Origin: Vicinamibacteria bacterium
GTDB taxonomy: Bacteria; Acidobacteriota; Vicinamibacteria; Fen-336
Direction: 5' to 3'
Length of the DNA stretch: 40,278 nucleotides
NCBI GenBank assembly: GCA_023701125.1
Contig: JAMPXO010000036.1
Span: 1-40,278, forward strand
Part shown: in pieces, positions 28,894 to 38,055 of the stretch
How positions within the stretch are numbered: the first letter of the stretch is position 1
Layout of the letters: each line of letters begins with the position of its first letter
Notes under the pieces: model-generated
Seen by the model: only the letters and a program-made list of their open reading frames with translations
The model's database searches: none
Told to the model about the DNA's origin: nothing
Made by a program: the position numbers and the translations under genes

Positions 28894-31107
28894 TCAGTCG
28901 GCCGCGTTGCTCGCGGGGTAGAGGCGCTCGAACTCGGGGTCGTCGTGGATCAGCGCCAGGTCGGGGTCGCGGCGCGCCCAGTCTGGGTCGCGGAAGCCGG
29001 CGTCCCACGCCTTCTGGATCGCCGCCAGCGCCTCGCCCTTCTTGCCGAGCTGGCAGAACACGCAGGCGGCGTTGTACAGCACGATCGCCTCGTTGGGCCG
29101 CAGCGAGATGGCGAGGCTGGCCTCGCGCAGGGCGGCGTCGACCATGCCCAGGCTTGCGTAGTCGCCGGCCAGCAGGGTGCGGGCGCGGGCATCCTCGGGC
29201 ACCAGCTTCAGGTGCGCCTCGAGAGCCTGGATCTCGCGCTGGCGCAGGCGCTCGAGAGCGTCCTTCTTGCCGAGCGCGCCGAGCGCGTTGGTGACCGGAA
29301 TGTAGACGTTGTAGTCGCCGCCGCTGGCCTCGAGGGCGGCGTCGGCCAGCCGCGCCACCTCGTGGTACTGGCCGGAGGCGAACAGGCCGCGCAGCAGCAG
29401 GTAGTAGGCGCCCTCGGTGTCGGCCTTGCGCTCGATCACCTGGCGCACGAGCGCCACGGCCTGCTCGTACTCGCCCCCGGCGTAGAGGATCCAGCCCTCG
29501 GCCACCAGCACCTCGGGCAGGTCGCGGCGGATCGAGCTGGCCTTCTTGGTCGCCTCCACCGCGCGCGTGATCCACTTCTCGTCGCGCTCGTAGTGGTAGT
29601 GGAACTGGGCGCAGGCGTTGGCGATCGCGGCGTGGGCCAGGGCGAACTGCGGGTCCAGCGAGACCGCGTTCTCGAACATCCGCAGCGCGAACTCCAGGTC
29701 CTGGCGCGTCAGCCGGCGGGCGAAGCTCTTGCCGCGCAGGTACAGGTCGTAGGCCTGCAGGCTCTCGGTCGCCTTGGAGCCGAGCGCTTCCTGCTCCTGC
29801 GGCGAGAGCTGGACGCGCAGGGCTTCGGCGATCTTGCGGGCGATCTCGTCCTGGACCTCGAACACGTCCGCCATCTCGCGGTCGTAGCGCTCGGACCAGA
29901 GCGGGAAGTCGGTCTGGGTGTCGACGAGCTGGGCGGTGATGCGCAGGCGCTGCCCGGCGCGACGCAGTGTCCCGGTCAGCACGCAGGAGGCCTTCAACTG
30001 CTGGCCGATCTGCACGGGCGTCACCGGCTTGTCGCGGTAGGCGAGCACCGTCGGCCGCGAGAAGATGCGCAGGCCCTTGATCTTGGACAGCTCGGTGATG
30101 ATCTCCTCGGTCACCCCGTCGCGCAGGTACTCGTCCTCCTTCACCCCCGAGAGGTTCTCGAAGTAGAGGACGGCGACCGAGCGCGGCGCCGCCTTGACCG
30201 AGCCGCTCCGCGCGTCGGCCGGCTCCGCCGTGCGCCGGCCGCCGGAGTCGGTGTCGCGCTTGAGGCGCAGCAGGTCGGTCTTCAGCTCCGTGGCGCTCTG
30301 GTAGCGGAGGTTGCGGTCCTTCTCCAGCGCCTTGCCCAGCATGCGGTCGAGCTCGGCGGGCAGCGCGGGGTTCGCCTGCGCGACCGGGGCGGGCTCGCGG
30401 TTGAGGATCGCGTCGAACACGACCGCCGAGGTTTCGCCCGGGAACGGCAGCACGCCGGTCGCCATCTGGTAGAGCACGGTGCCGAGCGAGAACAGGTCGG
30501 TGCGCGAGTCGGTGAGCTGGCCGCGGGCCTGCTCGGGCGACATGTAGTTGACCGTGCCCATCGTCGTGCCCACGTGGGTCAGATCGTGGGGGATCGCGGT
30601 GGGCGCCTCGGACTGCATGCCGCCCGGCGCCGGGGCGCGTTCGATCTTGGCCAGGCCGAAATCCAGCACCTTGACCTGGCCGCGCGGGGTGACGAACAGG
30701 TTGGCCGGCTTCAGGTCGCGGTGGACGATGCCCTTGGCGTGGGCCGACTCCAGCGCGTCCGCGATCTGGATGCCGAGGTCGAGCAGGGCTGCTATCTCGA
30801 TCGGCCCGCGGCGGATCTGGTCGCCGAGCGTCTCGCCCTCCAGCAGCTCCATGGCGATGAAGTGCTGGCCCTCGTGTTCGTCGATCTCGAACACCGTGCA
30901 GATGCCGGGGTGGTTCAGCGAGGAGGCCGCGCGCGCCTCGCGCTGGAAGCGCTCGAGCGAAGACTTGTCCTGCGCCATCTCGGCGGGCAGGAACTTGAGC
31001 GCGACCTGGCGGCCGAGCTTCTGGTCCTCGGCCTGGTACACGACGCCCATGCCGCCGCTGCCGAGCTTGGAGGTGATCTTGTAGTGGGACACGGCCTGGC
31101 CGATCAC
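28894..31107 (-). CDS. Ser/Thr protein kinase with TolB-like and TPR domains (second of a tandem pair)
   Basis: A 737-residue cytoplasmic Hanks-type kinase. The Gly-loop is [14 protein letters not shown] (15-28), the ATP lysine is Lys38 in VALKFLP, the catalytic loop is HRDLKPAN near 129-136 and the metal motif is DFGLAK. No membrane helix follows. Residues about 310-435 form the TolB-like domain found beside TPRs in CadC/adenylate cyclase-type regulators ([20 protein letters not shown], then [19 protein letters not shown]). The rest is TPR repeats. The GTG start at 31107 overlaps the stop of the first kinase as GTGA. The N-lobe is almost identical to the first kinase in both protein and DNA, but other parts have diverged. 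The cyclase gene follows at 4 bp. Confidence 0.92.
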   Translation of the reverse strand: MIGQAVSHYKITSKLGSGGMGVVYQAEDQKLGRQVALKFLPAEMAQDKSSLERFQREARAASSLNHPGICTVFEIDEHEGQHFIAMELLEGETLGDQIRRGPIEIAALLDLGIQIADALESAHAKGIVHRDLKPANLFVTPRGQVKVLDFGLAKIERAPAPGGMQSEAPTAIPHDLTHVGTTMGTVNYMSPEQARGQLTDSRTDLFSLGTVLYQMATGVLPFPGETSAVVFDAILNREPAPVAQANPALPAELDRMLGKALEKDRNLRYQSATELKTDLLRLKRDTDSGGRRTAEPADARSGSVKAAPRSVAVLYFENLSGVKEDEYLRDGVTEEIITELSKIKGLRIFSRPTVLAYRDKPVTPVQIGQQLKASCVLTGTLRRAGQRLRITAQLVDTQTDFPLWSERYDREMADVFEVQDEIARKIAEALRVQLSPQEQEALGSKATESLQAYDLYLRGKSFARRLTRQDLEFALRMFENAVSLDPQFALAHAAIANACAQFHYHYERDEKWITRAVEATKKASSIRRDLPEVLVAEGWILYAGGEYEQAVALVRQVIERKADTEGAYYLLLRGLFASGQYHEVARLADAALEASGGDYNVYIPVTNALGALGKKDALERLRQREIQALEAHLKLVPEDARARTLLAGDYASLGMVDAALREASLAISLRPNEAIVLYNAACVFCQLGKKGEALAAIQKAWDAGFRDPDWARRDPDLALIHDDPEFERLYPASNAAD

Positions 31108-33329
31108 GCGTGGCCGCCCTCGGCCGCGGCCGGGTAGAGCCGCTCGAACTCGGGCTCGCCGTGGAGGATCGCCAGGTCGGGATCGCGCCGCACCCAGTCC
31201 GCGTCGCGATTGCCGGCGTTCCACGAGCGGGCCAGGGCCGCCATCGCCTCCTGTCGCTTGCCCAGCGCGCAGAAGACACAGGCGGCGTTGTAGTGGACGT
31301 TGGCGTCGTTGGGCCGCAGCAGCATCGACAGCTCGGCTTCGCGGGTCGCGTCCTCGACCCGCCCGTCGTAGGCGTAGGTCGTCGCCAGCAGGCTGCGCGC
31401 GCGCGCGTCCTCCGGCACCAGCCGCAGGTGGGTCTCGAAGGCCTGGATCGCCCGCTGCCGCACGTTCTTGAGCTGGTCGTGCTTGCCGATCGCGCCCAGC
31501 GCGTTCTGGATCGGCACGAACACGTTGTAGTCGGCGCCGCAGGCCTCGATCGCCGACTCGGCGACGGCCGCGATCTCCTGGTAGCGACCCGACGAGAAGA
31601 GCAGGATCAGCAGCAGGTAGTAGGCGCTCTCGGTGTCGCGCTTGCGCTCCACGATCGGCCGCACGATCGTCAGCGCCTGCTCGTACTCGCCGCGGGCGTA
31701 GAGGATCCAGGCCTGCGCCAGCCGCGCCTCGGCCAGGTCGGGCTGCAGTGCCACCGCCCGCTCGAAGGCCTCGCCCGCGCGGGTGAGCCAGGCAGCCTCG
31801 CGTTCGAAGTTCTGGTGGTAGACGGCGCACACCGTCGCCGTCGCGGCGTAGGCGAGGGCGAAGCCGGGGTCGAGCGCCACCGCGTTGCCGAACAACTGCA
31901 GCGCGAACTCGAGGTCCTGCCGCACCTGGCGCCGGGCGTAACTGCGGCCGCGCAGGAACAGGTCGTAGGCCTGGGCGTTCTCCGTCGGCTTGGCGGCCAG
32001 CGCCTCCTGCTCCTGCGGCGACAGCGTGATGCGCAGCGCGGCCGCGATCTTGCGCGCGATCTCGTCCTGGACCTCGAACACGTCGGCCATCTCGCGGTCG
32101 TAGCGCTCCGACCAGAGCAGGGCGTCCGTCTCGACGTCGACGAGCTGGGCGCTGATCCGCAGCCGGTTGCCGCCGCGGCGGATGCTGCCCGCCAGCACGC
32201 ACGAGGCGCGCAACTGCTGGCCGACCTGGGCGGTGGCGACCGGCTTGTCGCGGAACGGCGACACCGCCTGCCGCGACAGCACCTTGAGGCCCTTGATCTT
32301 GGACAGCTCGGTGATGATGTCCTCGGTGACGCCGTCGCGCAGGTACTCGTCCTCCTTCACCCCCGAGAGGTTCTCGAAGTAGAGGACGGCGACCGACTGC
32401 TCGGCCGGCTTGTGGCTGCCGCTGCGCCCGTCCACGCTCTCCTCGGCCCGCCGGCTGCCCGAGTCGAGCTTGCGCTTGAGGCGCAGCAGGTCGGTCTTCA
32501 GCTCGGTGGCGCTCTGGTAGCGCAGCGTCCGGTCCTTCTCCAGCGCCTTGTCCAGCAGGCCCTGCAGCCCGGGCGGCAGCGAGGCGTTGAGCTGGGCGAC
32601 GGGCGGCGGCTCGTGGTTGAGGATCGCCGCGAAGACGACGGCCGAGGTCTCGCCGGGGAAGGGCCGGGCGCCGGTCGCCATCTCGTAGAGCAGGGTGCCG
32701 AGCGAGAACAGGTCGGTGCGGGCGTCGGTCAGTTGTCCGCGGGCCTGCTCGGGCGACATGTAGGAGACGGTGCCCAGCATCGTGCCGGCGGTGGTCAGCT
32801 CGTCCGGCTTGTGCTGGGTGGGCGCCTCGGACGGGCCGTTGACGGCCAGCGCCGCCTGGCGCTCGATCTTGGCCAGGCCGAAGTCGAGCAGCTTGGCCTG
32901 GCCGCGCGGCGTCACGAACACGTTGGCGGGCTTCAGGTCGCGGTGGACGATGCCCTTGGCGTGGGCCGACTCCAGCGCGTCCGCGATCTGGATGCCCAGC
33001 TCCAGCACCTGCTCGGCGTGCAGCGGCCCGCGCCGGATGCGCTCGCCGAGCGTCTCGCCCTCCAGCAGCTCCATCGCGATGAAGTGCTGGCCCTCGTGTT
33101 CGTCGATCTCGAACACCGTGCAGATGCCCGGATGGTTCAGCGAGGAGGCCGCCCGCGCCTCGCGCTGGAAGCGCTCGAGCGAGGACTTGTCCTGCGCCAT
33201 CTCGGCAGGCAGGAACTTGAGCGCGACCTGGCGGCCGAGCTTCTGGTCCTCGGCCTGGTACACGACGCCCATGCCGCCGCTGCCGAGCTTGGAGGTGATC
33301 TTGTAGTGGGAGACGGTCAGGCCAATCAT
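31104..33329 (-). CDS. Ser/Thr protein kinase with TolB-like and TPR domains (first of a tandem pair)
   Basis: A 741-residue Hanks-type kinase with the same layout as its neighbour: kinase domain (7-275) with Lys38, His129-Arg130-Asp131, Asp149-Phe150-Gly151 and the activation-segment SPEQARG (192-198); a TolB-like domain (about 311-440); and TPR repeats to residue 735, ending with the [17 protein letters not shown] motif that closes such TPR arrays. No transmembrane segment is visible, so it probably senses internal partners through the TPRs. It is the first gene of a kinase-kinase-cyclase operon. A TAGGAT box lies 23 nt before the ATG. The start codon lies in the loop of a small CCAAT/ATTGG inverted repeat (33322-33337). 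Confidence 0.93.
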   Translation of the reverse strand: MIGLTVSHYKITSKLGSGGMGVVYQAEDQKLGRQVALKFLPAEMAQDKSSLERFQREARAASSLNHPGICTVFEIDEHEGQHFIAMELLEGETLGERIRRGPLHAEQVLELGIQIADALESAHAKGIVHRDLKPANVFVTPRGQAKLLDFGLAKIERQAALAVNGPSEAPTQHKPDELTTAGTMLGTVSYMSPEQARGQLTDARTDLFSLGTLLYEMATGARPFPGETSAVVFAAILNHEPPPVAQLNASLPPGLQGLLDKALEKDRTLRYQSATELKTDLLRLKRKLDSGSRRAEESVDGRSGSHKPAEQSVAVLYFENLSGVKEDEYLRDGVTEDIITELSKIKGLKVLSRQAVSPFRDKPVATAQVGQQLRASCVLAGSIRRGGNRLRISAQLVDVETDALLWSERYDREMADVFEVQDEIARKIAAALRITLSPQEQEALAAKPTENAQAYDLFLRGRSYARRQVRQDLEFALQLFGNAVALDPGFALAYAATATVCAVYHQNFEREAAWLTRAGEAFERAVALQPDLAEARLAQAWILYARGEYEQALTIVRPIVERKRDTESAYYLLLILLFSSGRYQEIAAVAESAIEACGADYNVFVPIQNALGAIGKHDQLKNVRQRAIQAFETHLRLVPEDARARSLLATTYAYDGRVEDATREAELSMLLRPNDANVHYNAACVFCALGKRQEAMAALARSWNAGNRDADWVRRDPDLAILHGEPEFERLYPAAAEGGHA

Positions 33330-33499
33330 TTTATTGGAGCAAGCCGGCGGCGATCCTAGCAGATCGGCCGGGCGCGCCCGCGCCGGGTGCCGGCGCCTTC
33401 AGGGCCGCTGGGCGGGCGGGGCGAGCGGGCTCCAGCTCATGCCGTCCGGCTCGCGGCCCGGGGTCGCCGTGGTCTCCCCTGTTCATTTTCGCGGCGCGG
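33330..33499 (-). promoter_or_regulatory. Promoter region of the kinase-kinase-cyclase operon
   Basis: A TAGGAT box at 33358-33353 would start transcription near 33346, giving a leader of about 17 nt. The CCAAT and ATTGG arms flanking the start codon make a 5-bp inverted repeat with ATG in its loop. The remaining 140 bp, up to the GT39-like stop, is G+C-rich with no gene recognised. Confidence 0.4.
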
Positions 33500-35707
33500 T
33501 CACGGGGCAGGGTGCGTCGGCGCCGGCGCTGCCCGCACGTCGAAGTCGTACACCCGCAGCCCGAGTTCGCGGCGGTCGCCGTTCTTCTGGCGGTCGTCCG
33601 GTCGGAACACCCGATCCACCTCGATCTCCACGTCCCGGAACGGGCTCGGGCCACCGGGCAGGTGCGCGGCCAACTCGAACCCGGGCTCGTCGGCGTGGAG
33701 TCTCGCGACCTCCTGACCGTCGACGATCAGGCGGACCAGGCCGCCAGCGCCGAGGTAACGCAGCGGCACGGTGCCCTCGACCCGGAGCCGCGCGCCCGCT
33801 TCGGGCACGTGCACCAGCGAGCGGGCGTGGCGCGAGGTCCATCGGAAGGCGCGACCAGCCTCGTCTCTCTCGGGGGCGTGCCATCCGCTGCCGTGAACGA
33901 AGCCGGCGTTGCCGCGCGAGGAGTAGTCGAGCCCGTGCAGCACCACGGTGGGCACGCTCCCGTTCGCACGAGGCTCCGGTTCGATCCTCAGCTCGGCGTA
34001 ACCCGGCGCTGTCGCGCGGCGCAGCGTGCGCCCGACGACGAACGGCTCGGTGCACGGCGCCGACTCGAGCCCGGTGCCTGCGAGTTCGAGGTGCACGGAG
34101 CAGTCGCCTGCGTCGTCGCCGGGCCGGCCTGCGATCAGCAGGAACGCGGGCTCGTCCAGTGCTCTCAGGTAGGCGACACGCTCGGGCGCCCGAGCGGCCT
34201 GTTCCGGGCGACCGGCTTCGAGCGAGAGCAGCCAGCCCGGGCCGGCGACCCAGGCCGGGGCCACGATGCGCACGAGCCTCGTGCCGAGTGGACGCGCCCC
34301 CGACATGAAGCGGTCGGCGCCGAGCGGCCAACGCCAGCGCCCCAGCACGCGCTGCGCCCTGGGGTCGATCGACGAAAGATCCGTGCGCTGGGTGTCGGCC
34401 AGGAACAGCACGTCCTGCCGTCCGCCCGCGAGCCAGTAGCGGAGCAGCCGGGGCGCACTGTCGTCCGGTCCCCCCGGCAGGCGTTCGATCGACGCTGGCG
34501 GGCCGTCCAGGTATCGCTCCAGCGTGTAGTGCGCGGCGATCAGATAACCCCGGCGTCCGCCGTCGTGGGCGAGCGGGTCGCTGGCCAGCGTCAGGGCGGC
34601 GTTCACCGCAGCTTCGGGTGGGCTCTCCACGCTCGCCAGCACGCTCAGCCCGGGCACGGTGACGAGCGCCCCAGCCAGGCCGAGCGGGACCACCAACGCC
34701 AGTTCACCGACGCGGGGCGCCTGGCGCCGGGTCCACGCGGCCAGCGGAGCCATGCCCGCTGCCGCGAGCAGGCACCCCAGCGGCACGTACGGCAGCGTGT
34801 AACGGATGGCCTCGACCTGCTGGAAGAGCGCGTGGGCCGCGAGGTAGGGACCGAAGCACAACAGCGCCAGCGCGAGGCCGCCGCGGTCCGTCCGCCACAG
34901 GTGTCGCGCCCCGAACAGGGACAACCCCAGCATCGCCGCACCGAGCGGCGGCGCGACCCACGGCCCCAGCAGCACGAGCGACGCCGCGCGGGCCGCCATG
35001 TTGAGGCTGAAGCGGGTGTGCACGGGCTCGATCGCGATCGCCATCGCCATCGTCTCGTGGAAGGCTGCGACGTACGGCACGGCACCACCGGACAGGGCGA
35101 ACATCGGGATCAGCCAGGCGATGACGCCGAGAGACAGCAGCGCCACGGCCCGCAGGCGTCGGCCGCGCCAAGCCGTCAGCAGCCACAGCGGCAGGGTCAG
35201 CGCCAGGCTCTGCAACCGCGCCCCGGCCGCGAGCCCGGCCAGCGCGGAGCCGCGGCCCAGCCCGTGGCCGTCGGCGACGGCGCCCAGCAGCACGGCCTGG
35301 GTCAGCAGCACGAAGAGCAGCCCGACGCTGTCGCTCAGCGGTCGCGCGCCGTTGAACCACACGACCGGGCAGGTGAACAACAGCACGCAGGCAGCCGCGG
35401 CCCGCGGCCGGTCCAGGCGCCGGAACACCACCCAGGCCGGGAACACGCACAGGGCCTGGGCCAGCGCGCTGAGCAACCCGAGCGTCGCCGCCGGGTCAGG
35501 GAAGGCGACGTGCACCAGGCGGGCCAGGGCCACGTAGACCGGGTAGCCCGGCGGGTGCGGGCGATGGGCGAGCGGGTCGTACTCGTGCAGCGCGAGGGCG
35601 AAGTTGACAGAGTCGTAGTCCTCGAGCGCCGGCGGCACGAACAGCGCCCGGCTCAGGAACACGAGCAGCGCCGCCACCGCGAGGCGGACCGGGAGCCGCA
35701 ACTTCAA
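33500..35707 (-). CDS. GT39/ArnT-like membrane glycosyltransferase with long C-terminal domain
   Basis: A 735-residue protein. Residues 8-355 contain about ten hydrophobic helices. The first outer loop carries an acidic motif (Glu29, Asp30, Asp32 in ALEDYDSVNFAL), as in GT-C enzymes that use a polyprenyl-phosphate sugar, and HRPHPPGYPVYVALAR (48-63) follows. This places it with GT39/GT83-type transferases. The last 380 residues are soluble; they contain beta-rich segments such as GYAELRIEPEP and DVEIEVDRVFRPDD and are probably outside the membrane. The TTG start at 35707 overlaps the GH31-like stop as TTGA, so the two are coupled. Donor and acceptor are unknown; a surface glycan or glycoprotein is likely. 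Confidence 0.8.
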   Translation of the reverse strand: MKLRLPVRLAVAALLVFLSRALFVPPALEDYDSVNFALALHEYDPLAHRPHPPGYPVYVALARLVHVAFPDPAATLGLLSALAQALCVFPAWVVFRRLDRPRAAAACVLLFTCPVVWFNGARPLSDSVGLLFVLLTQAVLLGAVADGHGLGRGSALAGLAAGARLQSLALTLPLWLLTAWRGRRLRAVALLSLGVIAWLIPMFALSGGAVPYVAAFHETMAMAIAIEPVHTRFSLNMAARAASLVLLGPWVAPPLGAAMLGLSLFGARHLWRTDRGGLALALLCFGPYLAAHALFQQVEAIRYTLPYVPLGCLLAAAGMAPLAAWTRRQAPRVGELALVVPLGLAGALVTVPGLSVLASVESPPEAAVNAALTLASDPLAHDGGRRGYLIAAHYTLERYLDGPPASIERLPGGPDDSAPRLLRYWLAGGRQDVLFLADTQRTDLSSIDPRAQRVLGRWRWPLGADRFMSGARPLGTRLVRIVAPAWVAGPGWLLSLEAGRPEQAARAPERVAYLRALDEPAFLLIAGRPGDDAGDCSVHLELAGTGLESAPCTEPFVVGRTLRRATAPGYAELRIEPEPRANGSVPTVVLHGLDYSSRGNAGFVHGSGWHAPERDEAGRAFRWTSRHARSLVHVPEAGARLRVEGTVPLRYLGAGGLVRLIVDGQEVARLHADEPGFELAAHLPGGPSPFRDVEIEVDRVFRPDDRQKNGDRRELGLRVYDFDVRAAPAPTHPAP

Positions 35708-37356
35708 GGCACTGGCACGGACTTGACGATCAGGCGACGTGCCGGCGCGTCGTAGTACCAGGCGCTGGTCCGCGAGCCGTTGACCGCGGCCTCCGACTCC
35801 GCGCGCGCGAGGTCGCCGCCCTGGTTGACGAGGACGCGGCCCGAGGCCTCGACCATCACCGAGCGCGGCTCCGTGTTCCAGCGCCCGACGCGGTACAGCA
35901 CCGGCTCGCCCGGCACGGGCTCGGCGCCGAGCGTCAGCGCCCCGCTGGACAGCCGCGAAGTGAAGGTGACCCAGCTGGCGGTGGCGGCCTCCCGGTAGCG
36001 GAACGTCGAGGTCCCGCTCGGGTAGACGAGGACGGTCAGCGAGCCGGCCGACTCGCGGGTGCCGTGGCCCGTGTGGTGACTCGTCACGTCCATCGGCACG
36101 ATCGCGCCCTGGCGCAGGAACACCGGCTCGCGGCCGAGCGGCACGGGCTCGTCGACGAGGGTGCCCGACACCAGACGCCCCTCGTTCCAGTAGTCGATCC
36201 AGCTTCCTCCGGGCAGGACCACGCTCATCGCCCGCGTGGACTCGGTCACGATCGGCGCGTAGAACTCGTTGCCCACCCGCAGCGAGTACTTCATCGCGCC
36301 GCGCCGCAGCACCGGCAGCGACGGCTGCTCGTGCATGCGGATCGCGTAGCTGTAGAAGAACGGGGCCAGCTCCTTGTGCAGCCACGCCCAGTAACGGTAG
36401 GTCGCGACCAGGTCGGGGCCGTACTCGGGCCGCCACGGGTCGGCGTTGGCGTACGGCGTGTGGGCCATCACCGGCTGCAGCGCGCCGAAGTGGAGGCGGC
36501 GGTAGTAGACCTCCTCCTCGGGGCGCCCGGGGTCGAGGTACGCGTAGCCGGTGAACTCGTTGAACGGCGCGGGCAGGTAGCGCGACTTGGCGATCACCCG
36601 GTCGATACCGGTGCGCAGGCCGGCGAAGTCGTACGAGAGGTCGCCGACGTAGGCGGCGTTGGCCCACTCGAGGCCGGCGTTGGTCGTCGACGGCTCGCGG
36701 TTCTGGAACGCCTTGGCGATCGTCTCCCAGTCGCCGGGCTGCACCGAGCGCATGAACTCGCCCGCGCGCTGCAACTCCTCGTCCGCGGAGCCGTCGTCGA
36801 GGTAGAAGCCGAGCAGGTTGCGGCCGAGCCGCGTCGACGCCCGCTGGTACTGCTCCGTCCCGTGGCAGCCGCCCCAGAAGTGGAGCAGCGCCCGCACGCG
36901 GCCGCGCGAGAGCTGCTGGATCAGCGAGTCGCCCAGCTTCCACGAACAGCAGTCGGGGCCGCTGCAGGAGTTGGTCGCGGACGAGTTGCGCGACGACCAG
37001 GCGTTGCCGTCGAAGAGATAGACCGCGACCGGGATGTCGAGTGCCTGCAGGCGCTCGAGCTGGCAGCCGGCTTCTTCGCCGAGGTTGCGTGCCGCGCCGC
37101 AACCGCAGGCGCCGTTGTCCGGGCAGCCGCTGCCCCACCACGGGCCGAACACCGCGGCCACGGTCGCGTGGGCGCGCACGCCCGCCGCGTCGGGCGGAAT
37201 CGGGTCCAGCGCCTCGTCGTCCGTCGGCGGGGCAGCTTCCGGCGCAGCGTCCTGCGACCCGCCGCACGCGCCGAGGAGCAGGCACGTCAGCAGCGTCGAC
37301 ACCAGGAGTCGAGCTGGAGAGCGGGGTGGTCGCCCGGCGGCGCGCGTGGCGTTCAT
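35704..37356 (-). CDS. GH31-like glycoside hydrolase lipoprotein
   Basis: A 550-residue lipoprotein: the lipobox LLGAC puts Cys31 at the mature N-terminus. The barrel resembles family GH31: GFYLDDGSADEE (183-194) lies where these enzymes have the nucleophile Asp, HTPYANADPWRPEY and YRYWAWLHKELAPFFYSYA (near 320-338) match the barrel end, and PGGSWIDYWNEG plus EPVFLRQGAIVPM (near 413-425) match the C-terminal beta domain. The N-terminal third is Cys-rich, suggesting disulfides. Conservation is partial, so activity could be alpha-glucosidase-like or altered. It has its own promoter (TTGACC-N17-TAGCGT) and is translationally coupled to the GT39-like gene, suggesting shared glycan processing. Confidence 0.72.
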   Translation of the reverse strand: MNATRAAGRPPRSPARLLVSTLLTCLLLGACGGSQDAAPEAAPPTDDEALDPIPPDAAGVRAHATVAAVFGPWWGSGCPDNGACGCGAARNLGEEAGCQLERLQALDIPVAVYLFDGNAWSSRNSSATNSCSGPDCCSWKLGDSLIQQLSRGRVRALLHFWGGCHGTEQYQRASTRLGRNLLGFYLDDGSADEELQRAGEFMRSVQPGDWETIAKAFQNREPSTTNAGLEWANAAYVGDLSYDFAGLRTGIDRVIAKSRYLPAPFNEFTGYAYLDPGRPEEEVYYRRLHFGALQPVMAHTPYANADPWRPEYGPDLVATYRYWAWLHKELAPFFYSYAIRMHEQPSLPVLRRGAMKYSLRVGNEFYAPIVTESTRAMSVVLPGGSWIDYWNEGRLVSGTLVDEPVPLGREPVFLRQGAIVPMDVTSHHTGHGTRESAGSLTVLVYPSGTSTFRYREAATASWVTFTSRLSSGALTLGAEPVPGEPVLYRVGRWNTEPRSVMVEASGRVLVNQGGDLARAESEAAVNGSRTSAWYYDAPARRLIVKSVPVP

Positions 37357-37370
37357 CGTATTGGACGCGC

Positions 37371-37399
37371 ACGCTAGCCGTGACCCCGCCCGCGGTCAA
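37371..37399 (-). promoter_or_regulatory. Promoter of the GH31-like gene (TTGACC-N17-TAGCGT)
   Basis: On the minus strand TTGACC (37399-37394) and TAGCGT (37376-37371) are 17 bp apart. The -35 box contains the TGA stop codon of the upstream ABC ATPase gene. The same segment holds an inverted repeat (AGCCG-TT-TGACC with GGTCA-CGGCT) that could end the upstream transcript or bind a regulator. Confidence 0.65.
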
Positions 37400-38055
37400 A
37401 CGGCTTCGGGGCGCGCACCGAGGGAGAGCGTCTGGCCCGCGCCCGGGAAGACGGCGGGCCCGTGCGCCGTCACCAGCACGGTCGGGTGGAAGTCCGCGGT
37501 CTCCTGCTCGATCAGTTGCCGCACCCGCGCGGCCGAGTCGGGGTCGAGGTGGGCGAGCGGCTCGTCGAGCAGCAGCAGCGCCGGCCGGGGTGCCAGCGCC
37601 CGCAGGAGGGCGACGCGGCGGGCCTCGCCGCCCGACAGGCCGTCGACCCGGCGGCGCTCATGGCCGGCGAGGCCCGCGGCGGCGAGCAGTTGCGCGACTC
37701 GCCGATCGCGCTCGACCCGCGGGGCGTCGAGGCCGTAGCCGATGTTCTCGGCCACCGTCAGGTGCGGCCACAGCGCCGCGGACTGGAACAGGAACCCGAG
37801 GCCGCGGGCGTGAGGCGGCAGCAGCACCCGGCGGGTCTCGCTGGCGCGCCGCCCGCAGATCTCGATGTGGCCCGCGTCCGGGACTTCGAGGCCGGCCACC
37901 AGCCGCAGCAACGTCGACTTGCCCGCGCCCGACGCGCCCGTCACCGCGCACCACTCGCCCGCCTCCAGGGCGAGGCTCACGCCGGCGAGCACGCTCCGCG
38001 CGCCGTAGCGCTTGTCGAGCGCCTCGATTCGCAGCTGCGGCCGTTCAGATCCCAC
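37396..38055 (-). CDS. ABC importer ATP-binding protein (iron/thiamine-type)
   Basis: A 219-residue ATPase of the binding-protein-dependent importer class. Walker A is GASGAGKST (40-48), the Q-loop is in GFLFQSAALWPHLTV, the signature is LSGGEARRVALLRAL and Walker B is LLLLDEPLAHLDP; the switch His is in VTAHGPAVF. It lacks the C-terminal regulatory domain seen in sugar and iron ATPases such as FbpC, so it resembles short ThiQ-like ATPases. The GTG start at 38055 overlaps the permease stop by 11 bp. With the permease and binding protein it makes a complete importer. Confidence 0.9.
   Translation of the reverse strand: MGSERPQLRIEALDKRYGARSVLAGVSLALEAGEWCAVTGASGAGKSTLLRLVAGLEVPDAGHIEICGRRASETRRVLLPPHARGLGFLFQSAALWPHLTVAENIGYGLDAPRVERDRRVAQLLAAAGLAGHERRRVDGLSGGEARRVALLRALAPRPALLLLDEPLAHLDPDSAARVRQLIEQETADFHPTVLVTAHGPAVFPGAGQTLSLGARPEAV

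Noticed and set aside
30120-32400. Identical stretches in the two kinase genes as an assembly error
   Set aside because: The two genes differ clearly in activation segment, TPRs and start codons, and both frames are intact, so a true paralog pair is more likely; read mapping would settle it.
28888-33359. Very long open frames on the plus strand opposite the kinases
   Set aside because: They are antisense shadows of high-G+C codon usage; the minus-strand frames contain complete kinase, TolB-like and TPR domains.
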